This document shows positions 8,831-16,535 of a DNA stretch of 64,000 nucleotides, one piece after another (position 1 is the first letter of the stretch; each line of letters starts with the position of its first letter). The stretch spans positions 434,001 to 498,000 of the forward strand of contig NZ_CP023049.2 in NCBI RefSeq assembly GCF_002285635.2, read 5' to 3'. The translations under genes and the position numbers were made by a program. Below the pieces are notes generated by a model. The model was not told the origin of the DNA, made no database searches, and was given only the letters and a program-made list of their open reading frames with translations. Source of the stretch: Chryseobacterium piperi (GTDB lineage Bacteria > Bacteroidota > Bacteroidia > Flavobacteriales > Weeksellaceae).

Positions 8831-10816
8831 ATGACTTTCCAGGAACAAATACAACAAGGTATTCCTAATCAGTTACCGCAGCCAAAACCATACGAAACCA
8901 ATATCAATCACGCGCCAAAACGTAAAGAAATTTTAGGAGAGGAGGAGAAAAAACTGGCATTGAAAAATGCTTTGCGTTATTTCGACCCTAAGTTTCATGC
9001 AGAGCTTTTACCTGAATTTAAAGAGGAATTAGAGCAGTATGGCAGAATTTATATGTATCGCTTTCGTCCGGATTATGAGATGAAAGCGCGTTCAATTTCG
9101 GAATATCCCGGAAAATCTGAACAAGCAAAATCAATTATGCTGATGATTCAGAATAATCTGGATTATGCAGTGGCTCAGCACCCGCACGAATTGATTACTT
9201 ACGGTGGGAATGGAGCGGTTTTTCAGAACTGGGCACAATATCTTCTTACCATGAAGTATTTATCTGAAATGAATAATGAACAAACGTTGGTCATGTATTC
9301 GGGACATCCGATGGGGCTATTTCCTTCCCATAAAGATGCACCGAGAGTCGTGGTTACAAATGGAATGGTTATTCCCAATTATTCAAAGCCTGACGATTGG
9401 GAAAAGTTCAATGCATTAGGGGTTTCTCAATATGGGCAAATGACTGCGGGGAGCTATATGTATATTGGTCCGCAGGGAATTGTACACGGGACAACGATTA
9501 CTGTTCTTAATGCGTTCAGAAAAATAAAAAAAGAACCTCAGGGAGGGCTTTTTGTTACTTCAGGATTAGGAGGAATGAGTGGAGCTCAGCCAAAAGCTGG
9601 AAATATTGCAGGTTGTGTAACGGTTTGTGCTGAGGTTAATCCTAAGATCACCAAGATCCGACATGAGCAAAAATGGGTAAACGAAATCCATGAGAACCTG
9701 GATGAATTGGTTGAACGAGTGAAAAAAGCTCAGGAAAATAAAGAAACTGTTTCGCTTGCTTATCTTGGAAACATCGTTGAGATTTGGGAAAAGTTTGATC
9801 AGGAAAATCTAAGAATAGATATTGGTTCAGATCAGACCTCTCTTCACAACCCTTGGGCAGGAGGGTATTATCCGGTAGGCCAGAGTTTTGAAGAATCCAA
9901 TACCATGATGGCAGAAAATCCTGAGTTGTTTAAAGAAAAGGTGCAGGAAACATTAAGAAGACACGCTGCAGCTATTAATAAACATAACGAAAAAGGAACA
10001 TATTTCTTTGATTATGGAAATGCCTTTTTATTAGAAGCTTCAAGAGCCGGAGCAGATGTTATGGCAGAAAATCCAACATTAGGAAGGGAGTTTAAATTCC
10101 CGAGCTATGTTCAGGATATTATGGGACCTATGTGTTTTGATTATGGTTTCGGGCCTTTCCGTTGGGTTTGTACAAGTGGAAAGCCGGAGGATTTACATAA
10201 AACAGATGATATTGCATGCCAGATTTTAGAGGAGATTCAGCAAAATTCTCCGGAAGAGATCCAACAGCAAATGAAAGATAACATTCAGTGGATTAAAGGA
10301 GCTCAGGAAAACAAACTGGTTGTCGGCTCTCAGGCTAGAATTCTTTATGCTGATGCAGAAGGAAGAATGAAGATTGCGGAAGCTTTTAATAAAGCCATCA
10401 GAAATGGAGAGATTGGGCCTGTTGTACTGGGTAGAGACCATCATGACGTTTCAGGAACAGATTCGCCTTACAGGGAAACCTCTAATATTTATGATGGATC
10501 AAGATTCACTGCGGATATGGCTATTCATAATGTAATAGGAGATAGCTTCCGTGGCGCAACTTGGGTATCCATCCATAATGGTGGTGGCGTTGGCTGGGGA
10601 GAAGTGATTAATGGCGGTTTTGGTATGCTGTTGGACGGAAGTGAAGATGCAGACAGAAGACTCAAGTCAATGCTTTTCTGGGATGTAAACAATGGAATTT
10701 CCAGAAGAAGCTGGGCAAGGAATGAAGGAGCTATTTTTGCCATCAAGCGAGCAATGGAAGTAGAGCCTAATTTAAAAGTAACACTTCCTAATATAGTGGA
10801 TGATAATTTATTATAA
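8831..10816 (+). CDS. hutU: Urocanate hydratase
   Basis: The 661-residue enzyme converts urocanate to imidazolonepropionate in histidine degradation. It has the family's NAD-binding region (VTSGLGGMSGAQPKAGNIAG) and other highly conserved blocks (TYGGNGAVFQNWAQY, YSGHPMG, VLGRDHHDVSG, NGGGVGWGEVINGGFG). It is longer than the roughly 560 residues of proteobacterial HutU, which is usual for the Bacteroidota form. No other hut gene lies in the window, so the pathway is split on this chromosome. It is transcribed alone, with its own terminator. Confidence 0.96.
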   Translation: MTFQEQIQQGIPNQLPQPKPYETNINHAPKRKEILGEEEKKLALKNALRYFDPKFHAELLPEFKEELEQYGRIYMYRFRPDYEMKARSISEYPGKSEQAKSIMLMIQNNLDYAVAQHPHELITYGGNGAVFQNWAQYLLTMKYLSEMNNEQTLVMYSGHPMGLFPSHKDAPRVVVTNGMVIPNYSKPDDWEKFNALGVSQYGQMTAGSYMYIGPQGIVHGTTITVLNAFRKIKKEPQGGLFVTSGLGGMSGAQPKAGNIAGCVTVCAEVNPKITKIRHEQKWVNEIHENLDELVERVKKAQENKETVSLAYLGNIVEIWEKFDQENLRIDIGSDQTSLHNPWAGGYYPVGQSFEESNTMMAENPELFKEKVQETLRRHAAAINKHNEKGTYFFDYGNAFLLEASRAGADVMAENPTLGREFKFPSYVQDIMGPMCFDYGFGPFRWVCTSGKPEDLHKTDDIACQILEEIQQNSPEEIQQQMKDNIQWIKGAQENKLVVGSQARILYADAEGRMKIAEAFNKAIRNGEIGPVVLGRDHHDVSGTDSPYRETSNIYDGSRFTADMAIHNVIGDSFRGATWVSIHNGGGVGWGEVINGGFGMLLDGSEDADRRLKSMLFWDVNNGISRRSWARNEGAIFAIKRAMEVEPNLKVTLPNIVDDNLL

Positions 10817-10835
10817 TTTTTTGAAAAATATTCAT

Positions 10836-10872
10836 AAGGAAACTTTGCTTGTTGCAAAGTTTTCTTATTTTT
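10836..10872 (+). terminator. Terminator of hutU
   Basis: Stem GAAACTTTGC / GCAAAGTTTTC (one bulged T) with a 5-nt loop, followed by TTATTTTT, 19 bases after the hutU stop codon. Confidence 0.75.
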
Positions 10873-10890
10873 ACGCAAAACTATGAGAAA

Positions 10891-11461
10891 GTGAAAATTT
10901 TAATATCTGAACCATGCCATGAAAACTGGAATGAAATGACTCTTGATGAGAAAGAAAGATTCTGTAATGTTTGTAGCAAAACGGTTCATGATTTTAGTGG
11001 CTTTTCAGATGAAGATCTTGTTAATACCTTTAAAACAAATAAAAATGTTTGTGGAAAATTTACAGGAGATCAATTGGGAAGAAATTTAGATTTTCACTGT
11101 TAAGTAAAATCGCTTTAGGACTACTGACTACAGTAGGAGGCATTTCAACATACATGCTCAGGAGATGAAAAATGATGAAGTGAAAAAAGTTGATTTTAAA
11201 AAAGGGATTGAAGGAATAGAAGTAATTAATGGCACTTTACGTAAAACTGTGTGGGTAGGGATGCCAACAAAAGAAGATTTGGAATCTACAAATCCATTGA
11301 TTTTATTAGATGGTAAAAAGATTTCGGAAGATAAAATGAAGAGGATAAATCCGGATAAAGTTAATAGTGTGAAAGTGTTTTCAGGTGAAGGAGCAAAAAA
11401 GCTATACGGCTCCGCCGGAGAATTTGGAGTGATCATTATTGAAAGTAAGAAGAATAACTAA
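10891..11461 (+). pseudogene. Plug-domain protein gene broken by two one-base frameshifts
   Basis: Three consecutive frames together make one recognisable protein. Frame 1 starts at GTG 10891 (KILISEPCHENWNEMT...FCNVCSKTVHDFSGF), a cysteine-containing N-terminal module common in Flavobacteriia, and stops at 11103 after RNLDFHC. If one T were added near 11091-11094 the frame would continue as FSLLSKIALGLLTTVGGIST, a membrane segment. A second missing base near 11151 would join this to HAQEMKNDEVKKVDFKKG and then to the C-terminal TonB-plug-like module (NPLILLDGKKISEDKM...LYGSAGEFGVIII), ending at 11461. Both lesions are single-base losses. The ATG at 10849 is inside the hutU terminator and is not the start. 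Either the gene is dead or the sequence has two deletions. Confidence 0.75.
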
Positions 11462-11507
11462 AGATAATTATTTTGTTTTGAGTTTAATTTCATTTTAATT
11501 GTAAAAT

Positions 11508-11939
11508 ATGCCTTTGAAAAGATATACTGCTAAATTTGAAAAGAGAGGATTAACCTTATTTTCAGAAAGTAATTCTGAAATAGGAAAAATCACAAGAGCA
11601 AGTAAAATTATCTCCTGGAAAAAATGTATTGTATGCGACTCTAAGAGATATCACATCAGGAGTACCGGCTTTTTATGGAATGACATAGAACTGTCAGACG
11701 GTAGAAAAGTGATTTATTATACAGATTTTGGCAAAGACAGAATTGTAAAAGCAGGTGAAGATATAAGGGTTTGCCACTTTGAACTTGGAAAAGGAATGAG
11801 GCTTTACGAGCAAAAGAAATTAATTATCGATATTCAGCCCCATACCAAATGGTTTAAGAATCCTGTTTTTACTATTGAGATGGATGATTCTGTAGATGAG
11901 GCATTAGCTTTATTATTCCTATATTATTCCAGTAAATAA
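11508..11939 (+). CDS. Conserved hypothetical protein (143 aa)
   Basis: This is a soluble protein without signal peptide or membrane segments. It is rich in beta-prone stretches (YTAKFEKRGLTLFSES, FLWNDIELSDGRKVIYY, LIIDIQPHTKWFKNPVF), reminiscent of small beta-barrel or Tubby/LURP-like folds, but this is only an impression from residue pattern. There are three cysteines (IVCD and neighbours, RVCHF). It lies 46 bases after the broken plug-domain gene and ends with a strong terminator. No function can be assigned. Confidence 0.7.
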   Translation: MPLKRYTAKFEKRGLTLFSESNSEIGKITRASKIISWKKCIVCDSKRYHIRSTGFLWNDIELSDGRKVIYYTDFGKDRIVKAGEDIRVCHFELGKGMRLYEQKKLIIDIQPHTKWFKNPVFTIEMDDSVDEALALLFLYYSSK

Positions 11940-11960
11940 TACAATCAGATAAAATAAAAG

Positions 11961-11994
11961 GCTCAGCATAATACTATGCTGAGTTTGTTTTTTT
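11961..11994 (+). terminator. Rho-independent terminator
   Basis: Stem CTCAGCATA / TATGCTGAG with a 4-nt loop, followed by a T-rich tail, shortly after the 143-aa gene. Confidence 0.85.
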
Positions 11995-12124
11995 AGCTCT
12001 ACATTAATTTTAATTCAAATGATGGTCAAATAGACTAAATCTATTAATCATGTGTTTTTAAAATCAATTGTAACGTCTACCTTTATTTTGTTAAAAAAAC
12101 AGACACTCAAATAAAAAATAAAAT

Positions 12125-13753
12125 ATGGATTCAGTACATCACCAGTCGTTTCACGATATTTTCAAATCTGAAAATGAGATACCTGAAGAATATAAAGTCC
12201 CCGAAATTCATCAGAGAACCTATCTGTTAAATGGAGAGCTTGTTGAATGGAAAGGAGAGGTAATGGATATCTATTCTCCTGTTTGCATTCCTACGGAAAA
12301 TGGCTTACAGAGGAAGTTATTGGGGAGTATTCCCAATACAAGCCCTAAAGAGGCTATGGAAGCTCTTGAAGCATCGGTCAATGCTTATGATAACGGATTG
12401 GGAGAATGGCCTACAATGTCTGTGGAAGAGCGGATAAAATGCATGCAGAAATTTGTGTATCTGATGATCCAGCAACGTGATCTTGTTATTAAATTGTTGA
12501 TGTGGGAAATTGGAAAGACATTAGCTGATTCTACCAAAGAATTTGACCGTACTGTAGATTATATTAACCAAACGATTGATGCATTGAAGGATTTGGATCG
12601 GGAGTCATCCCGTTTTCAGGAAGCGGAAGGAACTATTGCACAGATCAGACGAGCCCCGTTGGGAGTAGTCTTAAGCATGGGGCCTTTTAATTATCCTTTG
12701 AATGAGATTTTTACTACGCTGATTCCTGCATTAATTATGGGGAATACCATTTTATTTAAACTTCCAAAACATGGTGTTTTAGCTCATTATCCATTGTTAA
12801 AAGCTTTTAAAGAATCCTTTCCTAAAGGAATGGTCAATACTTTGTATGGTAAAGGTTCGGAAATTATCACTCCTATTATGGAAAGTGGTAAAGTAAATGT
12901 GTTGGCTTTTATCGGATCAAGTAAAGTGGCTAATGGTCTCAAAAAGCTGCATCCAAAAATAAATCGTTTAAGAGCTATTTTGAGTCTGGATGCTAAAAAT
13001 GCGGCAATTGTTACCAAAAATGCCAATCTTGATGTTGCGGTAAGTGAATGTATTCTTGGGGCGCTTTCATTCAATGGTCAACGTTGTACAGCCCTTAAGC
13101 TGATATTTGTGCAGAAAGATGTGGCTGATGAGTTTATTGAAAAACTAAATAAGGCGGTATCCGCTTTAAAGCCCGGGTTGCCATGGGAGAAAGATGTGAA
13201 AATAACACCGCTTCCTGAAGTGAATAAACCTCCTTATCTTAAGGAGTGTATTGATGATGCTCTTGCACATGGTGCTAAAGTTATTAATGAAAATGGAGGG
13301 TATACAGAGGCTTCTTTTGTGTTCCCGGCTATAGTATATCCGGTAAACAGTGAGATGAAATTGTATCATGAAGAGCAGTTCGGTCCTGTAATTCCTGTTG
13401 TTCCTTTTGACCATATAGATGAGCCGATTGACTATCAGGTCAATGCTTCTCATGGGATGCAGGTAAGTATTTTCAGTGAAGATGCCCATGAAGTATCTAA
13501 GCTGATTGACCCGTTTGTTAACCTTGTAAGTCGTGTTAATATCAATTGTCAGGCACAACGTGGCCCGGATGTTTTTCCGTTTACCGGAAGAAAAGATAGT
13601 GCGGAAGGTACGCTTTCTGTTTTTGATGCGTTGAGGTCTTTTTCTATAAGATCTTTAGTAGCCGCAAAATTAACGGAATCAAATAAGAAACTGTTAAATA
13701 CAATTGTAAGAGAACATAATTCGAATTTCCTGAGTACAGATTATCTATTTTAA
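12125..13753 (+). CDS. Aldehyde dehydrogenase, GapN-like NADP-dependent glyceraldehyde-3-phosphate dehydrogenase
   Basis: The 542-residue ALDH-fold enzyme has the Rossmann segment with N189 in PFNYPLN and the cofactor-site lysine region FKLPKH. The catalytic cysteine is C321 in NGQRCTALK. Members of this subfamily oxidise glyceraldehyde-3-phosphate to 3-phosphoglycerate without phosphorylation. The strand that normally reads ELGGK(N/D) reads SLDAKN here (287-292), so the usual general-base glutamate is replaced by serine. Similar sequences occur in this branch, so this need not mean inactivity. The gene is monocistronic, with a long AT-rich leader and its own terminator. The exact aldehyde substrate is inferred from family resemblance only. 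Confidence 0.82.
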   Translation: MDSVHHQSFHDIFKSENEIPEEYKVPEIHQRTYLLNGELVEWKGEVMDIYSPVCIPTENGLQRKLLGSIPNTSPKEAMEALEASVNAYDNGLGEWPTMSVEERIKCMQKFVYLMIQQRDLVIKLLMWEIGKTLADSTKEFDRTVDYINQTIDALKDLDRESSRFQEAEGTIAQIRRAPLGVVLSMGPFNYPLNEIFTTLIPALIMGNTILFKLPKHGVLAHYPLLKAFKESFPKGMVNTLYGKGSEIITPIMESGKVNVLAFIGSSKVANGLKKLHPKINRLRAILSLDAKNAAIVTKNANLDVAVSECILGALSFNGQRCTALKLIFVQKDVADEFIEKLNKAVSALKPGLPWEKDVKITPLPEVNKPPYLKECIDDALAHGAKVINENGGYTEASFVFPAIVYPVNSEMKLYHEEQFGPVIPVVPFDHIDEPIDYQVNASHGMQVSIFSEDAHEVSKLIDPFVNLVSRVNINCQAQRGPDVFPFTGRKDSAEGTLSVFDALRSFSIRSLVAAKLTESNKKLLNTIVREHNSNFLSTDYLF

Positions 13754-13773
13754 GATAAATATCTCATAATAAG

Positions 13774-13808
13774 AACCACAATAAATCATGTTTATTGTGG
13801 TTTTTTTC
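13774..13808 (+). terminator. Rho-independent terminator
   Basis: Stem ACCACAATAAA / TTTATTGTGGT with a 5-nt loop and a long T run, 20 bases after the aldehyde dehydrogenase gene. Confidence 0.9.
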
Positions 13809-13893
13809 TACTAATCTTATTTTTATTTATTTTTTTTACAAATAGGTGTAACATTTTTAGCGAAATGTCACTAACTCTATAGAGCTAGAAACC

Positions 13894-14394
13894 ATGACCC
13901 TCATACAGCAAGAATTTTTAGAAAAAATTGAAAAACATAAAGGAATCATTTTTAAGATTTCTAAAATGTACATGGATCATAAAGATGATCGTGATGATCT
14001 TTTTCAGGAAATTATTGGTCAGGTTTGGAAGGCTTACCCAGATTTTGAAGGACAAAGTGAATTTTCCACATGGTTGTACAGGATTGCTTTAAATATAGCT
14101 ATTGTTTTTTTAAAGTCAGAGAAGAAAAGAGGTTTTATAACCAACGAAGATTTTTCTAATTACAAAGTGATACAGGATGATTATGATGATGAAAAAGAAG
14201 AAAAACTGGCTGATATGTACAAGGCAATTCACCAACTAAACCCGATAGACAAAGCTTTTATATTTTACTATCTGGAAGATTTTTCAGGAAAAGAAATTGC
14301 AGAACAGATGGGAATTTCTGAAGGTAATGTAAGAGTGAAGATGAATCGGGCTAAAAATAAGCTGAAGGATATTTTAAGCTCAAATAACTACTAA
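13894..14394 (+). CDS. ECF-type RNA polymerase sigma factor
   Basis: The 166-residue protein has sigma region 2 (DHKDDRDDLFQEIIGQVWKAYPDFEGQSEFSTWLYRIALN) and region 4 with a helix-turn-helix (FYYLEDFSGKEIAEQMGISEGNVRVKMNRAKNKLK). There is no region 3, as expected for ECF factors. It directs core polymerase to a small regulon. The next gene, 17 bases downstream, encodes a membrane protein whose start overlaps no other gene; together they look like a sigma/membrane-partner operon. Confidence 0.93.
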   Translation: MTLIQQEFLEKIEKHKGIIFKISKMYMDHKDDRDDLFQEIIGQVWKAYPDFEGQSEFSTWLYRIALNIAIVFLKSEKKRGFITNEDFSNYKVIQDDYDDEKEEKLADMYKAIHQLNPIDKAFIFYYLEDFSGKEIAEQMGISEGNVRVKMNRAKNKLKDILSSNNY

Positions 14395-14411
14395 TTTTTA
14401 AATCAATACCA

Positions 14412-15005
14412 ATGAATATAGATGAACTAAAAAATACATGGAGTGAGGATGTTTCTTCGGAAATCCCTGAAATCAGTATTGAAAATAAAAATAAGATTAA
14501 CCTCCCATTGGAAAGGATGCGTAAAAATATGCGGATGGAATTTTTTTCCACTATTGGAATATTTATTTTTGGATTTGCTATTGTATGGCTTTGTGGGGCG
14601 CCGTTTAAGTTTAAATTTTATCTTACCATTTTATTGGCTTCTATGGTATTGGTGACATTTTTCTTTTTTAGTAAATTTTTCAGGTTGTATAAAGATATCA
14701 GTGATCCGGTATTGAAGACGTATGAAGGTTTGAAAGATCTTTTGTATCAGTTTAACCTGAATAAGCAATACTACCTTTCATTCTATCTTACTTTTGTTCC
14801 TTTTCTTGTTTGTGAGATTATTATTGTTATAGAGTTTATTCCAAGGCCTGTGCCACTAGGCGACTCCACAATAGCAATTGTCTTGATTGGATCCGTTAGC
14901 TTTGGATTAGTATTGTTATATTTTTTAGGAAACTGGTGGTTCAGTAAATTATACGGGAAGTATATCACAAGAGTTGAAAATCTCATAATAGAGTTCAAGA
15001 AATAA
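14412..15005 (+). CDS. Membrane protein, probable partner of the ECF sigma factor
   Basis: The 197-residue protein begins with a soluble segment of about 45 residues (MNIDELKNTWSEDVSSEIPE) followed by about four hydrophobic helices (around 46-64, 68-86, 115-135, 146-170) and a short charged tail. A cytoplasmic N-terminal tail before membrane helices, encoded directly after an ECF sigma gene, is the arrangement of membrane anti-sigma or sigma-modulating proteins in Flavobacteriia. No zinc-binding HxxxCxxC motif is present, so it is not a ZAS-type anti-sigma factor. The role is inferred from position. Confidence 0.75.
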   Translation: MNIDELKNTWSEDVSSEIPEISIENKNKINLPLERMRKNMRMEFFSTIGIFIFGFAIVWLCGAPFKFKFYLTILLASMVLVTFFFFSKFFRLYKDISDPVLKTYEGLKDLLYQFNLNKQYYLSFYLTFVPFLVCEIIIVIEFIPRPVPLGDSTIAIVLIGSVSFGLVLLYFLGNWWFSKLYGKYITRVENLIIEFKK

Positions 15006-15034
15006 GCTACGGCGGGCATTGACCCGCCGTAGCT
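15006..15034. terminator. GC-rich hairpin between convergent genes
   Basis: Perfect 11-bp stem GCTACGGCGGG / CCCGCCGTAGC with a 6-nt loop, starting next to the stop codon of the membrane-protein gene. It lies between convergent genes and lacks an immediate T run, but a run of seven T follows 12 bases later on the plus strand. It may act in both directions. Confidence 0.6.
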
Positions 15035-15038
15035 GTAA

Positions 15039-15599
15039 TCATGATTTTTTTAAGATACGCTGTGCTGAATCAGCAGCAATAACCAGGCCGGCTCCCAGCA
15101 TGATGATGTCTTTTAGTACCAGCCGCCCGGCTCCTGAAAGATATGGAAAGCCATAATCAGGACCACCTAGATTGGGAACCCAGACCTCCGGGGTAGTAAT
15201 GAGAAAAGAGAGGGTGACGATAGACATTCCTGTTGTTAATAGCCCTCCTGTTAAGCCTATTTTAGGGTAGAATATTCCTAACAAGACTAAAGCTCCAATC
15301 GCTAGTATAACAGTTCCTAATGCATAGGAAAATATATAAGTTCCGTTGGCCTGATGCCATTTAATGTTTGTGGGCACAAATTCTCCCTCTTTGTTTTTAT
15401 GGAGTTTGTAATTATCTGTGTCCGATACTTTTTTATAAAGGAAGAAACTCATGAATGGTGAGTTGGCAACAAAAGGAATAATTCCTTCTGCTTCATAAGG
15501 AAAGGCTTTTAGGCCACCGATCCAGGCCATAACAATGAAAATACTTATTCTTAAAAAATGGATGAAGTTTTTCTGTGAACGGGCTAAGAATTCAATCAT
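15039..15599 (-). CDS. DUF417 (YkgB/RclC-like) inner membrane protein
   Basis: I chose the ATG at 15597-15599 (MIEFLARSQKNF), giving 186 residues; the longer open frame reaching 15836 would overlap the AraC gene in another frame. The protein has about four membrane helices and the family blocks AWIGGLKAFPYEAEGI, PFVANSPFMSF, and a C-terminal GPDYGFPYLSGAGRLVLKD. In E. coli the homologue RclC (YkgB) belongs to the reactive-chlorine-resistance operon next to the AraC-type activator RclR. Here too an AraC-type gene lies just upstream, 61 bases away on the same strand. The oxidant-resistance role is inferred by analogy. Confidence 0.87.
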   Translation of the reverse strand: MIEFLARSQKNFIHFLRISIFIVMAWIGGLKAFPYEAEGIIPFVANSPFMSFFLYKKVSDTDNYKLHKNKEGEFVPTNIKWHQANGTYIFSYALGTVILAIGALVLLGIFYPKIGLTGGLLTTGMSIVTLSFLITTPEVWVPNLGGPDYGFPYLSGAGRLVLKDIIMLGAGLVIAADSAQRILKKS

Positions 15600-15660
15600 A
15601 ATCTTTTTTATGACAAATATATTTCCAATATCATCGTCATGGAATGGAAGATCGTGGACA

Positions 15661-16494
15661 TTATTTGTACAAATCTGCAACGATAGAAATGCCGACTTCT
15701 TTCCGGAATTGAGTAGGAGATACACCCGTATATTTTTTAAAATACTTACTGAAATAAAATTCATCATTGAAATTAAGTTCCAATGCAATTTCTTTGATTG
15801 ATTTGCGGGTAAGATGGATTTGTTTTTTAGCTTCAAGAATTACTCTTTCCTGAATAATTTGAGAAGGGGTTTTGTTGAAACGTGATTTGATCTTTTTGCT
15901 TAAAGTGTTGGGCGTAATATGAAGTAGATCTGCATAAAAAGATAAATTTTTCTCTATCAGAAAATGCTCTTCTACCAGGTTTTGAAAAGATTTTAATTCA
16001 TTAAAATCATCTTTGGCTAGTTCTTTATCAGGAAGTATCTTATTTTTCTCTTTGCTACAAATGGCGAGAATAAGTTGTAGATACGATTGTAAAACAGCAT
16101 GTGAAAAACTTTCTTTTGGATCTACTTTCTGGATTTTTAAGAAGTAATCTGCAATTTCCTCAAACAGCTCTTTATTAAGGGTAAAATAAGGAAAAAGATA
16201 AATGTTGTTAAAAAGCAATCCGTTACAGGCGACTTCTTTTTTATGAAATTCAATGCAGTAAAAATCACTATGGAAACTAAGGATATCAATAGGGGTATTA
16301 TCATTACTGAAAATCTGAATATTCTGAAAAGGAGAAGAAAATAGAACAATTCTTCCGTTAAAAGTATATTCAGTAAAGTCTATCACTATGGTACCATTTC
16401 CTTCAAATAAAAAAATATGATAAAAAGGATCACTGAAAATGGTTTCAAAGTGATCTGAGCTTTTTCTGTCAATTGAAAAGGACATAGGTTCCAC
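15661..16494 (-). CDS. AraC family transcriptional regulator
   Basis: The 277-residue protein has an N-terminal beta-rich effector domain and a C-terminal double helix-turn-helix from about residue 170 (ADLLHITPNTLSKKIKSRFNKTPSQ; IKEIALELNFNDEFYFSKYFKKYTGVSPTQFRK). It sits between the S41 protease gene (41 bases upstream) and the DUF417 gene (61 bases downstream), all on the minus strand, so it probably controls DUF417 and possibly its own operon. Cysteines in the sensor domain are few (IEFHKKEVACNG), so a direct chlorine-sensing mechanism like that of RclR cannot be claimed. Confidence 0.9.
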   Translation of the reverse strand: MEPMSFSIDRKSSDHFETIFSDPFYHIFLFEGNGTIVIDFTEYTFNGRIVLFSSPFQNIQIFSNDNTPIDILSFHSDFYCIEFHKKEVACNGLLFNNIYLFPYFTLNKELFEEIADYFLKIQKVDPKESFSHAVLQSYLQLILAICSKEKNKILPDKELAKDDFNELKSFQNLVEEHFLIEKNLSFYADLLHITPNTLSKKIKSRFNKTPSQIIQERVILEAKKQIHLTRKSIKEIALELNFNDEFYFSKYFKKYTGVSPTQFRKEVGISIVADLYK

Positions 16495-16535
16495 GGAGTA
16501 AAACTACACAAAAAATGATAATTTTTATTCTCTAT

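Noticed and set aside
10849-11103. ATG 10849 as start of the cysteine-containing N-terminal module
   Set aside because: It lies within the hutU terminator hairpin. The GTG at 10891 begins the recognisable family sequence.
15039-15836. A 265-codon minus-strand frame for the DUF417 protein
   Set aside because: Its first 79 codons overlap the AraC gene in another frame and have no membrane or family features. The ATG at 15597-15599 gives a protein of the expected family length.
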